NCBI GenBank assembly: GCA_964468415.1
Contig: CAYXUS010000276.1
Location: 1 to 64,000, forward strand
From: Caldithrix sp964468415
GTDB lineage: Bacteria; Calditrichota; Calditrichia; Calditrichales; Calditrichaceae
Length of the DNA: 64,000 bases
Reading direction: 5' to 3'
Both the position numbers and the translations under genes were made by a program. Shown here piece by piece: positions 9,679 through 18,916 of the stretch (its first letter is position 1; every line of letters starts with the position of its first letter). The notes under the pieces were generated by a model that saw nothing but the letters and a program-made list of their open reading frames with translations, was not told where the DNA came from and ran no database searches.

Positions 9679-10557
9679 ATGATGCGAAGCATGACCGGAT
9701 ACGGCAAGGGAATACGCCACAATGAGAATTTTGAAGTGACGGTGGAAATTAAAAGCGTGAACAATCGCTTTCTGGATTTGAATATTCGTTTGCCACGGGA
9801 GTTAAATCACGAAGAGATGGCCATTCGTGAATTTGTCAAACAACGCATTTTGCGGGGAAAGATGAATGTGTTTGTGAATGTGCGCCAGAATCCGCAAAGC
9901 GAGGGTACCTTGTTCATTAACTGGGACGAGGTAAAAAAGAATTTTAACCAGCTAAAAAGCATTCAAACCACGCTGGGCATTCACGACGAAGTGCGCCTGG
10001 AGCATTTGTTGAATTTCCCGGAGATTTTTAATCCGAATCTGGAAGAAGTGGCCGAAGAACAACTGCATCCGTTGATTTTTGACGCTCTGGACGAGGCCTT
10101 GAACGAATTTGTACAGATGAGTGAACGCGAAGGTCAGAACATTTTGCAGGACCTTGTGCGCCGTTTGGAGCGCATCGAAAATTTGACGGAAGAAATTCGC
10201 ACATTGGCCCCGCAAAATCTGCAATCGGAATTTGAACGTTTGTACCGCAACGTGATGAACCTGATCGGAGAGAACAAATTGGATCGGGACCGTTTGGAGC
10301 AAGAAATTGCGGTCATTTCCGACCGGGTGGACATCACCGAAGAAGTGGTGCGTCTGAAAAGCCACATCGATTTGTTCCGTAAAACCCTGGATGCCACGGG
10401 CGAGGTGGGAAAACGCCTGAATTTTATTTTGCAGGAAATTCATCGGGAAGCGAACACCATTAATTCCAAAACTACGCTCCTGGACATTTCGCATCGTGTG
10501 ATTAAAATTAAAGAAGAAGCGGAAAAACTACGTGAACAGGTACAAAACGTGGAATAG
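9679..10557 (+). CDS. yicC: YicC/YloC-family endoribonuclease
   Basis: 292 residues. The N-terminus MRSMTGYGKG and the C-terminal DUF1732 block (DRVDITEEVVRLKSHID, then GKRLNFILQEIHREANT) are diagnostic. YicC/YloC proteins are Mg-dependent endoribonucleases implicated in small-RNA and mRNA turnover. Two adjacent ATGs are possible starts (9679 and 9682); the GGAG at 9672-9675 is better spaced for 9682, while homologues more often start one residue earlier. The yicC-gmk-coaBC order is widely conserved in bacteria. Confidence 0.93.
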   Translation: MMRSMTGYGKGIRHNENFEVTVEIKSVNNRFLDLNIRLPRELNHEEMAIREFVKQRILRGKMNVFVNVRQNPQSEGTLFINWDEVKKNFNQLKSIQTTLGIHDEVRLEHLLNFPEIFNPNLEEVAEEQLHPLIFDALDEALNEFVQMSEREGQNILQDLVRRLERIENLTEEIRTLAPQNLQSEFERLYRNVMNLIGENKLDRDRLEQEIAVISDRVDITEEVVRLKSHIDLFRKTLDATGEVGKRLNFILQEIHREANTINSKTTLLDISHRVIKIKEEAEKLREQVQNVE

Positions 10558-10648
10558 ACCACCCCAAGATCGGCGGTAAAGCCGGACGAACATTCTTTAA
10601 AAGTTGGGAAGATGAAGTAAACGAAAAAGGAATTGAGGAATTTTACGT

Positions 10649-11209
10649 ATGAAATTCAAATCGCCCTACATTGTCTTTTCTGCGCCCTCGGGTGGGGGCA
10701 AAACGACCATCGTGAAAATGCTCCATAAAAAATATCCGCAAACGGTTATTTCCGTATCGGCAACCACCCGCCCCAAACGTCCCGGCGAGCGGGACGGGGT
10801 GGATTATTATTTTTTAACCCGGGAAGAATTCGAGCGGAAAATCAAAGAAGGAAAATTTCTGGAATACGAGGAAGTGCACGGAAATTATTACGGAACTTTG
10901 AAAGAGGTGGTGGACAACCACGTGCGGGACGATCGGGTGGTTCTGTTCGATATTGATGTGAACGGCGCGCTTTCCATTAAAAAGCATTACCCCAACGCCA
11001 TTCTGATTTTTATTAAACCGCCCAGTGAAGAGGTGCTTGTGGAACGCCTGAAAAAACGCCACACCGAAACGGAAGAATCCATTCGCCGCCGCTTGCAACG
11101 CCTGCCTTATGAGTATGAGCAGGCAAAAAAATTTGACTACGTGGTGGTGAATGATGATCTTGAACAAACGCTAAAACAAGTGGAAGAGATCATTCTGGAA
11201 AATGACTAA
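10649..11209 (+). CDS. gmk: Guanylate kinase
   Basis: Phosphorylates GMP to GDP with ATP in purine nucleotide synthesis. The 186 residues include the P-loop SAPSGGGKTT at 11-20, the GMP-binding segment TTRPKRPGERDGVDYYF, and the lid region RRRLQRLPYEYEQAKKFDYVVVNDD. The start has GAGGA at 10635-10639. It overlaps coaB by 8 bases, leaving no room for the rpoZ gene that often sits here. Product GDP also feeds the Rel (p)ppGpp enzyme encoded nearby, although that is pathway logic, not direct evidence. Confidence 0.97.
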   Translation: MKFKSPYIVFSAPSGGGKTTIVKMLHKKYPQTVISVSATTRPKRPGERDGVDYYFLTREEFERKIKEGKFLEYEEVHGNYYGTLKEVVDNHVRDDRVVLFDIDVNGALSIKKHYPNAILIFIKPPSEEVLVERLKKRHTETEESIRRRLQRLPYEYEQAKKFDYVVVNDDLEQTLKQVEEIILEND

Positions 11210-12260
11210 ACAGGTGGAAATTTTTGACCAAACGCAAGGGAGAATGCCTCTTTTTTTGCCGGGGCTGGATGCCTTGCTTAGGGCCGGCTTTGCTTTGCGG
11301 CTGGTGACAGCGCAAAACACAAGGCATTTTATCGAGCGCGTTGTGCCAGGCGGTGCGGCCATAAAGTGGGGAAAGACGGCCGAAGAGCAAGTGAGAATGC
11401 AGGTAGCGCTCGGCGATCGTCCCGAGATGGCGCAAAGGGCAGACGCCCGGCATATTGTTTTTCCCCTGTTGCCCGAAGACCTGGCCGGACAATATGAAAA
11501 ATGGGTGGGGCGGGAAAATGTGGTACCACTGGGCGGCGAAACCATTCTGGCGCATGCCATTGGCGATGTGCCTTCGCTGGTGGATTTTTTGCACCGCGCC
11601 TTTTCGCCCAGGAAATTGGCGGGGAAAAAGGTTCTGGTTACGGCCGGCCCAACAGCAGAAGATTTGGACCCGGTTCGGTTTTTGACCAATCGTTCTTCGG
11701 GGAAAATGGGCATTGCTCTGGCCCGGGCTGCCTTTATCGCCGGGGCCGATGTGCAACTCGTTTTGGGTCCCACAACGGTTGCCGTGCCACGCTACCTTGC
11801 GGTGCAGCGTGTGCGTTCGGCACAAGAGATGGCCCGGGCCGTTTTGCAGGCAGCGCCGCAGTTTGATGTGTACATCGGGGCAGCGGCTGTGGCCGATTTT
11901 ACTCCGGCTGTTCGGGAAGATGAAAAAATCAAGAAAAGCGAAAACGGGTTGCAGATTCGCTTAAAACGCACAACCGATATCTTAAAGGCTTTGAGTGAAT
12001 TACCGCGTCATCCCTTGCTGGTGGGCTTTTCCGTGGAAACCGAAAATGTGCGTCCGAACTCCCTGAAAAAACTGAAACGGAAAAATTTGGACATGATTAT
12101 TGCCAACAATCCCAAAGAAGCCGGAGCAGCCTTTGGAGTGGATACGAACAAAGTTACGCTGCTTACGGCCGACGGCCAAAGCGAAGAATGGCCTTTAATG
12201 AGTAAAATGCAGGTGAGCGAGAAAATCATGGAACGCATTGCAAAGGTGTTAAACCGATGA
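11202..12260 (+). CDS. coaB: Phosphopantothenate-cysteine ligase (CoaB) with degenerate CoaC-like N-terminus
   Basis: Residues 140-352 form a complete CoaB domain: KVLVTAGPTAEDLDPVRF, LTNRSSGKMG, AAAVADFTPA, the lysines of KIKKS, LVGFSVETEN and MIIANN. CoaB joins 4'-phosphopantothenate and cysteine using CTP in coenzyme A synthesis. Residues 1-139 occupy the place of the CoaC decarboxylase and keep a faint flavodoxin-like pattern (LLRAGFALRLVTAQNTRHF), but I cannot find the CoaC nucleotide/FMN glycine motif, the PASANT-type loop, the catalytic His context or the PxMNxxMW substrate clamp. It therefore probably acts only as a ligase. It overlaps gmk by 8 bases and udg by ATGA. Confidence 0.85.
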   Translation: MTKQVEIFDQTQGRMPLFLPGLDALLRAGFALRLVTAQNTRHFIERVVPGGAAIKWGKTAEEQVRMQVALGDRPEMAQRADARHIVFPLLPEDLAGQYEKWVGRENVVPLGGETILAHAIGDVPSLVDFLHRAFSPRKLAGKKVLVTAGPTAEDLDPVRFLTNRSSGKMGIALARAAFIAGADVQLVLGPTTVAVPRYLAVQRVRSAQEMARAVLQAAPQFDVYIGAAAVADFTPAVREDEKIKKSENGLQIRLKRTTDILKALSELPRHPLLVGFSVETENVRPNSLKKLKRKNLDMIIANNPKEAGAAFGVDTNKVTLLTADGQSEEWPLMSKMQVSEKIMERIAKVLNR

Positions 12261-13012
12261 GCGAACAAAATATTTTTGAAGCAATCGAAAATTATTTTAA
12301 ATGGTACCGCAACATTTACGGGGAACGGGTATTTCTGGAACATCCGCTGGCCGATGTGCTGGTTAATCCTGCAGCCGGTAAAAAGGGGCATTCCGCTCCC
12401 GCCAAAAAACAGGAAAGTGCGGTACATTACCGGCAAACCAGCCCGGAGTTGCAGGAATTGTATTTGCAGATTAAAGACTGTACCGCCTGCGAATTGCACA
12501 GAACGCGCAAACATTTGGTGTTTGGTTACGGCAATGCTCAGGCCAAAGTGATGTTTGTGGGCGAGGCTCCGGGAAGAGAAGAAGATTTGCAAGGCCTTCC
12601 TTTTGTGGGCCCGGCCGGGAAATTGCTGGACAAAATGTTTTTCGCCATCGGTCTCACCCGTGACGAGGTGTACATTGCCAATGTACTTAAATGTCGTCCC
12701 CCGAACAACCGCAATCCCTTGCCGAACGAAGTGGCAAAATGCGAGCCCTATCTCAAAAAACAGTTGGAAATTATTAAACCCGGTTTAATCGTTGCTCTGG
12801 GCTTGTACGCCGGGCAATCGCTGCTGAAAACGGAAAGTACGTTAAGCAACATGCGCGGACGAATTCATTATTACCAGGATATTCCGGTGATTGTCACCTA
12901 CCACCCTGCCGCCCTGTTGCGCAACCCCATGTGGAAGGCCTATGCCTGGGAAGATTTGAAGAAAATTCGCCGGCAATTACAGACCATCGGGCAGGGAATG
13001 GGGCAGCGCTGA
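12257..13012 (+). CDS. Family 4 uracil-DNA glycosylase with 4Fe-4S cluster
   Basis: Removes uracil from DNA. The 251 residues have motif A GEAPGREED at 102-110 followed by GLPFVGPAG, and motif B YHPAALLRNP near 215-224. Four cysteines in the arrangement of family 4 enzymes (C75, C78, C146, C162) should bind the 4Fe-4S cluster. This family is frequent in thermophiles and anaerobes and is also called SPO1-polymerase-related UDG. There is an extra N-terminal segment of about 60 residues with no recognised domain. The start overlaps the coaB stop. Confidence 0.94.
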   Translation: MSEQNIFEAIENYFKWYRNIYGERVFLEHPLADVLVNPAAGKKGHSAPAKKQESAVHYRQTSPELQELYLQIKDCTACELHRTRKHLVFGYGNAQAKVMFVGEAPGREEDLQGLPFVGPAGKLLDKMFFAIGLTRDEVYIANVLKCRPPNNRNPLPNEVAKCEPYLKKQLEIIKPGLIVALGLYAGQSLLKTESTLSNMRGRIHYYQDIPVIVTYHPAALLRNPMWKAYAWEDLKKIRRQLQTIGQGMGQR

Positions 13013-13167
13013 AGCGCCATTTTGTCCCCAAGAAAAAATCTTCCCCATTTCCGCGTTCTTGCTCTTGATCGCTTGCTATTTTTTACTTATTCTTATTTCT
13101 GGAACGCTACCCCAAAGTCGGGCGGCATTTTTTTTACCTAAAACCAGCAACAAAAAATAAGGTCGCT

Positions 13168-14568
13168 ATGCCAAAAATAGAGAACAAAATTTCGGATACG
13201 ATTCGAACCATGCCTCAGGCGGTGGATGTGGAAATGGCCGTGTTGGGGGCCATGTTTTTAGATCGTGATGCGGTGAATCTGGCTGCCGAAAATCTGACGG
13301 AAAACTATTTTTACAAGGCGAGCCATCGTAAAATTTTTTCGGCCATGATGGAATTGTTCGAGGAAGATGCCGAAATTGATCCCATTAGTGTAGCCAATGT
13401 GCTCAAGCGACGCAATCAATTCGAAGAAATTGGCGGTCATGTTTATTTGACCGAAATCGTGAACAGCACGCCTACCTCGGCCAACATTCAATATCATCTG
13501 GATATCATCAAAGAAAAAGCCCTAACGCGCATGCTCATTCACACCTGCGAAGCGATTATTAACGATGCCTATTCCGAAGACCAGACCATCGATGAACTGC
13601 TGGACACCGCCGAACGGCGCATTTTCGATATTTCCGAAAAGCGGTTGAAAAAGGGATTCGACGCAATTCGCCCTATTGTGGATCGTACCTTTGTGCGTAT
13701 TGACGAGCTTTACAAAAACAATCAGTCCGGGGTTACGGGAGTGCCCACGGGGTACAAAAAACTGGACGAATTAACTGCCGGATTGCAACGTTCGGATCTG
13801 GTGATTTTGGCCGGACGTCCCAGCATGGGGAAAACGGCTTTTGCTTTGAATTTGGCCCGGAATGCTGCGGTAGATCATGGCATTCCCGTGGGCTTTTTTA
13901 GCCTGGAAATGTCGGCGGACGCGCTGGTCATGCGGCTTTTATGTACCGAAGCCAAAGTTAACATGATGAGCGTGCGCACCGGAAAGATCAATCAGGAAGA
14001 GATGGATCGCCTAACCGAACACGCCCCTAAATTAATGAATGCGCCCATTTACATCGACGACACACCTGGCATGAACGTACTTGAACTTCGGGCCAAGGCA
14101 CGGCGTTTAAAAGCAGAACACAACATTCAATTTCTGATTATTGACTATTTGCAGTTGATGGAAGGGCACAAGGGCGAAAATCGTCAGCAAGAAATTACAC
14201 ACATTTCGCGTTCGTTAAAGGCCATTGCCAAAGAACTTGATGTTCCGGTATTGGCCCTGTCGCAGTTGTCGCGGGCGGTGGAGTCGCGCGATAAAAGCAA
14301 GCGCCCGCAACTTTCCGACTTGCGCGAATCGGGCGCTATCGAGCAGGATGCCGACGTGGTGTTCTTTGTGTACCGGCCCGAATATTACGGGATTCTGGAA
14401 TTCCCGGATACGGGGGAAAGTACCCATAATATGTGTGAAATCATTATTGGAAAGCAACGAAATGGCCCAACGGGCAATGTTCGCTTGACCTTTTTGAAGG
14501 AATTCGGAAAATTTGGCGATCCCGATTTCTTTCACGCGGGAGGGGCGCTCCCGGTTTCCGAATTTTAA
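13168..14568 (+). CDS. dnaB: Replicative DNA helicase DnaB
   Basis: Hexameric 5'-3' helicase of the replisome. The 466 residues have the N-terminal DnaG-interacting helical domain (MPQAVDVEMAVLGAMFLD), a linker, and the RecA-like ATPase core with Walker A GRPSMGKTAF at 216-225, Walker B FLIIDYLQLM, the H-loop ALSQLSRAVESR and DLRESGAIEQDADVV. No intein interrupts it. It is preceded by a 155-bp T-rich gap and followed 17 bases later by the Rel gene. Confidence 0.97.
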   Translation: MPKIENKISDTIRTMPQAVDVEMAVLGAMFLDRDAVNLAAENLTENYFYKASHRKIFSAMMELFEEDAEIDPISVANVLKRRNQFEEIGGHVYLTEIVNSTPTSANIQYHLDIIKEKALTRMLIHTCEAIINDAYSEDQTIDELLDTAERRIFDISEKRLKKGFDAIRPIVDRTFVRIDELYKNNQSGVTGVPTGYKKLDELTAGLQRSDLVILAGRPSMGKTAFALNLARNAAVDHGIPVGFFSLEMSADALVMRLLCTEAKVNMMSVRTGKINQEEMDRLTEHAPKLMNAPIYIDDTPGMNVLELRAKARRLKAEHNIQFLIIDYLQLMEGHKGENRQQEITHISRSLKAIAKELDVPVLALSQLSRAVESRDKSKRPQLSDLRESGAIEQDADVVFFVYRPEYYGILEFPDTGESTHNMCEIIIGKQRNGPTGNVRLTFLKEFGKFGDPDFFHAGGALPVSEF

Positions 14569-14584
14569 CGACGGATGAATACCC

Positions 14585-16783
14585 ATGGATGATGCGGCTT
14601 TAATCGCAAAACTACATAAGATGTACGACCATCATTTTGATGCTTTGTACCGGGAGATTAAGGAATACGATCCTGCTCCCGACAGGGAAAAACTACGTCT
14701 GGCTTTCGACACGGCTCTGGAAGCCCATGCCCGCCAACGCCGCTATTCCGGGGAACCTTATTTTGAACATTGTGTGCAGGTGGCACATATTCTTGCCGAT
14801 TTACACATGGACGACACCACCATTATGGCCGGATTACTGCACGACACGGTGGAAGATACCGAAATTACGCTGGACGATTTGCGGGAGAATTTCGGCGAAA
14901 CCGTGGCCATGCTGGTAGACGGAGTAACCAAAATCGGTGGATTGAAATTTAAGAGCAGAGAAGCCCGCCAGGCCGAGACCTTCCGCAAAATGTTGCTTTC
15001 CATGGTCAAAGATATTCGGGTCATTATTATTAAATTTGCCGACCGCCTGCACAACATGCGCACTCTGGAACACGTGCCGGAAAAGAAGCGTGAGCACATT
15101 GCTCTGGAAACACGGGACGTTTACGCTCCGTTAGCGCATCGTCTGGGTATTGCCCGTATCAAAACCGAACTGGAAGACCTATCCTTAAAATATCTGGATC
15201 CGCAGGCATACAAAGATCTGGCAAAAAAAATAAAATCGACCAAGAAAGAGCGCGAAGCCTACATCCAGCGCGTGAGCGAGCCAATCGAACGCGAGTTGAT
15301 CAAGCACGGTATCAAGGCATCCATCGCCGGGCGTCCAAAATCGTTTTTCAGCATTTACCACAAAATGCAAAAGCGCAATAAACCGTTCGAAGAAATTTAC
15401 GATTTGCTGGCCATTCGCATTATTGTCAATCGCGTGGAAGAATGTTATTACGCTTTGGGCATTGTGCACAGTTTGTACATGCCGGTTTACGACCGTTTTA
15501 AAGATTACATTGCCATGCCTAAGATTAACGGCTATCAGTCGTTGCACACCACGGTTATCGGCCCGGATGGAAAAATGGTGGAAATTCAGATTCGTACCTA
15601 CGAGATGCATCATCTGGCGGAAGACGGAATTGCCGCGCACTGGCGCTACAAACACGGCACCGAGGAACACAGCAAATTCGATGAGCATCTGAACTGGATC
15701 AAAGATTTGCTGGAAAGACAAATGTCCAACAACGATCCGGGCGATTTTCTGGAAGATCTAAAGATCGATCTTTTTCAGGACGAAGTATTCGTCTTTTCTC
15801 CCCGGGGCGATTTGTTTAAATTACCTCGTGGCTCTACTCCCATCGACTTTGCCTACGCCGTGCACACCAACGTGGGCAATCACTGTATTGCGGCCAAGAT
15901 TAACGGTAAAATTGTGCCGTTAAAAACCCCGCTCAAAAGCGGACAGCAGGTCGAAATTATTACCTCCCAAAATCAGCGTCCCAATCAAGATTGGCTTTCG
16001 TTTGTCAAAACCAGTAAAGCCAAGCATTGCATTCGCAAGGTTTTGCGCGAAGAACAGCAGGCCCAAACTCTGGAAATGGGGCAGGAAATTTTAAGCCGTT
16101 TTCTCAAGAAACACAAACTTAGCGAAGATTCTCCGCAGATCAAGGAAGTGTTGCCGAAAATCGGATTTCAGAATTTGGAAAGTTTAAAAATTGCCATCGG
16201 GCGGGGCGAATTTGTCGTAGAAAATCTGGAACGCAAGCTCTTTCCCGAAAAACAGAGCGAAGCCCGCAAAAAAGAGAACTTTTTCGTCAAATTTTTGAAG
16301 CGCGTACGGAGCGATTCGGGTATTAAGGTAGATGGCATGGATAATATGCTCATCACATTTGCCCGCTGCTGCCAGCCTGTTCCGGGCGACCGCATTATTG
16401 GCTATTTGACCCGGGGCCGGGGCATTACCATTCACCGCACCGATTGTAAAAATATGATCGAGCTGTACAATAAAGAACGCGAGCGCATTATTGAAGTGGA
16501 ATGGGCGACCGAAAAAGAACAACGCTTTCAGGTGCAGTTGACCATCCTGGGCGAAGATCGTAAAAATTTGTTGAAAGATATCACGTTGTGCATTGCCAAG
16601 CAGGATATCAATATCATTAACGTGAACTTTCATGTGGAAGATATGTATGCCCGTGGCTTAATTGATATTGAAATTCAGGATTTGCATCACCTCACCAAAA
16701 TCATCAACAGTATTCGAAAGGTATCTGGGGTGTTTTCGGTGGAGCGGGTGGAAGACGTTCGACAGTACAAATCCAATGCCTGA
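14585..16783 (+). CDS. relA: Bifunctional (p)ppGpp synthetase/hydrolase (Rel/SpoT)
   Basis: Makes and degrades the stringent-response alarmone. The 732 residues show all domains: HD hydrolase with intact HDTVED at 86-91 and RLHNMRTLE, so hydrolysis should be active; synthetase with YDLLAIRIIVN and INGYQSLHTTV near 315; TGS near 395-460 (VFVFSPRGDLFKLPRGSTP); a zinc-finger/helical region with ARCCQPVPGD; and a C-terminal ACT domain from about 655. Because both catalytic centres look intact, this is the long Rel type rather than monofunctional RelA. Confidence 0.95.
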   Translation: MDDAALIAKLHKMYDHHFDALYREIKEYDPAPDREKLRLAFDTALEAHARQRRYSGEPYFEHCVQVAHILADLHMDDTTIMAGLLHDTVEDTEITLDDLRENFGETVAMLVDGVTKIGGLKFKSREARQAETFRKMLLSMVKDIRVIIIKFADRLHNMRTLEHVPEKKREHIALETRDVYAPLAHRLGIARIKTELEDLSLKYLDPQAYKDLAKKIKSTKKEREAYIQRVSEPIERELIKHGIKASIAGRPKSFFSIYHKMQKRNKPFEEIYDLLAIRIIVNRVEECYYALGIVHSLYMPVYDRFKDYIAMPKINGYQSLHTTVIGPDGKMVEIQIRTYEMHHLAEDGIAAHWRYKHGTEEHSKFDEHLNWIKDLLERQMSNNDPGDFLEDLKIDLFQDEVFVFSPRGDLFKLPRGSTPIDFAYAVHTNVGNHCIAAKINGKIVPLKTPLKSGQQVEIITSQNQRPNQDWLSFVKTSKAKHCIRKVLREEQQAQTLEMGQEILSRFLKKHKLSEDSPQIKEVLPKIGFQNLESLKIAIGRGEFVVENLERKLFPEKQSEARKKENFFVKFLKRVRSDSGIKVDGMDNMLITFARCCQPVPGDRIIGYLTRGRGITIHRTDCKNMIELYNKERERIIEVEWATEKEQRFQVQLTILGEDRKNLLKDITLCIAKQDINIINVNFHVEDMYARGLIDIEIQDLHHLTKIINSIRKVSGVFSVERVEDVRQYKSNA

Positions 16784-16924
16784 TCTGTTTAATTAAAATT
16801 CCGGTTTTCGGAGTCATTTTCCAAAACACAACGCTAAAAATCGATTTGTTTTTTACTTTTCTTTGTTTTAAAATATTGTGGGCGTTTTAATATCTTGTTT
16901 AATCCCTTCAGAGGAGGAGATGCG

Positions 16925-18160
16925 ATGCGTTGGAGTTTTCTTCGTCAAGTGCTGGGGATAGGTGCGATTGTTTCAATACTTTTCATGGGGTGCTCAACCC
17001 AATCCTCGCTTCCCGGCGAACCCGAACAAGTTTCCCAGGAACCACAAGCCACGACTCAGGCCGTAGCCACAACCATTTTTGAAGGCACCCTGCCCAGCGG
17101 AGCTCTGTACAAAATTTGGATGCCGGATGATTGGAATGGTGAATTGGTCGTGTTTGCACATGGCTATGTGGCGGTTACCGAACCCGTGGCTATTCCCGAG
17201 TCGCAATTAACCTTGTCTGACGGAACGTACATTCCCGACATGGTTGCCGACATGGGTTACGCTTTTGCCACGACCAGCTATCGGGAAAACGGCATGGCCG
17301 TGCAGGAAGGGATCGTAGATTTGGTGGAACTGGTTTATCGCTTTAAAGACCTGTTTCCCGAGCCCGAACACACCTATCTGGTGGGGGGCTCGGAAGGCGG
17401 CCTGATTACCATAAAATCCACCGAAATGAAGCACGTGTATTCCGGAGGATTGGCTTTGTGCGGGCCTATTGGCGATTTTATTCGGCAGATTAATTACGTG
17501 GGGGATTTCCGCGTTTTGTTCGATTATTTTTTCCCCGGAGTGCTGCCCGGCAGCCCGATTGCCATTCCCCAATACGTCATCGATAATTGGGATGAGGTTT
17601 ACGTGCCGCAAATTATACAGGCATTAGAAGATTATCCTGATCGGGCTCAGCAACTGATTCATTGTGCCAAAGCAGCGGTGGATCCCGATGATCCCGCTAC
17701 GGTGGCACAAACCACATTAACGGTTTTATGGTACAATGTGTTCGCCACCAACGATATGGTGCGGCGCGTAGGTGGGAATCCTTACGATAATATGGATCGC
17801 ACCTATCACGGTTCTTCCAACGATGCTTATTTGAACAAGAATGTACAGCGCTTTGCGGCTGATCCTCAAGCCGTCGAGAATGCCCGCCGTTTGTTCGACA
17901 CGACCGGTGATCTCAATGTGCCGGTGATTACCATGCACACGGTGGCCGATCCCATTGTTCCGGCCTGGCACGAACGTTTGTACCGGGGCAAAGTATTCCC
18001 GCAAAAACCCAAAATTTATTACGACAATTTATTTGTGATGCGTTACGGGCATTGCAATTTTACCAAAGAAGAGGTGCTGGATGCCTTTGAAAAATTGGTC
18101 ATGAAGGTAAAGGCTTTCGAAACCTTTCAAATTCCCACACCTACTTTGGTACGTCACTAA
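16925..18160 (+). CDS. Lipoprotein of the alpha/beta-hydrolase fold
   Basis: A 411-residue lipoprotein. The signal peptide ends in a lipobox, FMGC, with Cys at about residue 23. The hydrolase core shows the oxyanion-loop HGY near 79, a nucleophile elbow GGSEGG with Ser near 156, a candidate acid in HTVADPIVP near 340, and a candidate His in RYGHCNF near 375. This supports an esterase, peptidase or tannase-like activity at the cell envelope; the substrate is unknown. ATG 16925 is chosen because AGGAGGA at 16912-16918 is well spaced; an upstream in-frame start would swallow that site. Confidence 0.82.
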   Translation: MRWSFLRQVLGIGAIVSILFMGCSTQSSLPGEPEQVSQEPQATTQAVATTIFEGTLPSGALYKIWMPDDWNGELVVFAHGYVAVTEPVAIPESQLTLSDGTYIPDMVADMGYAFATTSYRENGMAVQEGIVDLVELVYRFKDLFPEPEHTYLVGGSEGGLITIKSTEMKHVYSGGLALCGPIGDFIRQINYVGDFRVLFDYFFPGVLPGSPIAIPQYVIDNWDEVYVPQIIQALEDYPDRAQQLIHCAKAAVDPDDPATVAQTTLTVLWYNVFATNDMVRRVGGNPYDNMDRTYHGSSNDAYLNKNVQRFAADPQAVENARRLFDTTGDLNVPVITMHTVADPIVPAWHERLYRGKVFPQKPKIYYDNLFVMRYGHCNFTKEEVLDAFEKLVMKVKAFETFQIPTPTLVRH

Positions 18161-18195
18161 TTTTTGAAATCGGTGTTCAAAGAAGTGCATACCGT

Positions 18196-18226
18196 GCGGT
18201 TGGGGCAATGCCTCAGCCGCTTTTTT
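18196..18226 (+). terminator. Rho-independent terminator after the hydrolase lipoprotein
   Basis: An 11-bp stem with two G-U pairs (left arm from 18196, right arm ending 18220), a three-base loop and six Ts at 18221-18226. It ends transcription from the hydrolase gene. Confidence 0.85.
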
Positions 18227-18240
18227 GTTTACGGATGAAC

Positions 18241-18283
18241 GCCCGGTTCTGCCGGGTAAACTACAGGTTTACGTAGTGTTTTT
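18241..18283 (+). promoter_or_regulatory. Overlapping stem-loops in the leader of the response regulator
   Basis: Three overlapping hairpins can be drawn: CCCGG/CCGGG (18242-18256), GTAAAC/GTTTAC (18256-18272), and ACTAC/GTAGT (18260-18277) followed by five Ts. The second and third are mutually exclusive. This could be an attenuator-like leader or chance. Confidence 0.3.
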
Positions 18284-18331
18284 CGCCGTTTTACTTTCTA
18301 CCTTTTATCGGTTCCAAAAAACGGCAAAGAT

Positions 18332-18916
18332 ATGTTCTTCGTTTCCATTGTGGAAAATAATCGTTTTGTGCGTGACGGGTTTGAACTGGTGTTAAGGCAA
18401 TCTGACCTGTTTAGCCTGGTAGGGGCATATCGTGATCTTAATCAGGCCTTTGATGATTCAAATCTGGCACGCTCTCATGTGTTGCTCGTCGATCTGCAGT
18501 TGCCCGGAATGACTGCCATTCAGGGGATCCGGCAGCTTGTGCGACGCTATCCACATATTTTGCCGATGGCCTTTGTTTTGCCGGAGAATGACACCCTGAT
18601 TCTTCAGGCCATTGTGGCCGGGGCCGTTGGATTTGTCAGTAAACAGGCCGTTCCCGGCGAATTATTAAAAACGCTGAAGCTTGTGTGCCGGGGAGGCTCT
18701 CCTCTTAGCCCGAGCGTCGCCCGAAGAATTCTGGCCATATCGAACGAACGTTTGCGCCTTACCTCCCGGGAAGAACACTTGTTGCGTTTAATGGCGGTGG
18801 GCCTTTCTGCGAATGTCGTGGCCAGAGAGTGCTCCTTCTCGCAGGTTCGCCTGTTTCAGGCCATTCGAAAGGTTTACCGGAAAATTCAGCAACTGCACAT
18901 CGAAAGCGGGGAGTAG
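18332..18916 (+). CDS. Atypical orphan response regulator, receiver plus LuxR-like helix-turn-helix
   Basis: 194 residues. The N-terminal part is a receiver domain: phospho-acceptor Asp in LLVDLQLPGM and Lys in GFVSKQ are present, but the acidic pocket reads VEN instead of the usual pair of acids, and the Thr/Ser switch position appears to be Pro (FVLPEN). The C-terminus resembles a NarL/LuxR-type DNA-binding domain (LTSREEHLLRLMAVGLSA) with divergent recognition helix. No kinase gene is adjacent. It may be a phosphorylation-independent or weakly phosphorylated transcription factor. Target genes cannot be deduced. Confidence 0.72.
   Translation: MFFVSIVENNRFVRDGFELVLRQSDLFSLVGAYRDLNQAFDDSNLARSHVLLVDLQLPGMTAIQGIRQLVRRYPHILPMAFVLPENDTLILQAIVAGAVGFVSKQAVPGELLKTLKLVCRGGSPLSPSVARRILAISNERLRLTSREEHLLRLMAVGLSANVVARECSFSQVRLFQAIRKVYRKIQQLHIESGE

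Noticed and set aside
10558..13140. Similar CCCCAA-G-TCGG-CGG strings near 10562 and 13113 in two intergenic gaps
   Set aside because: Only two imperfect copies were found in the window, without a common flank; not enough to call a repeat family.
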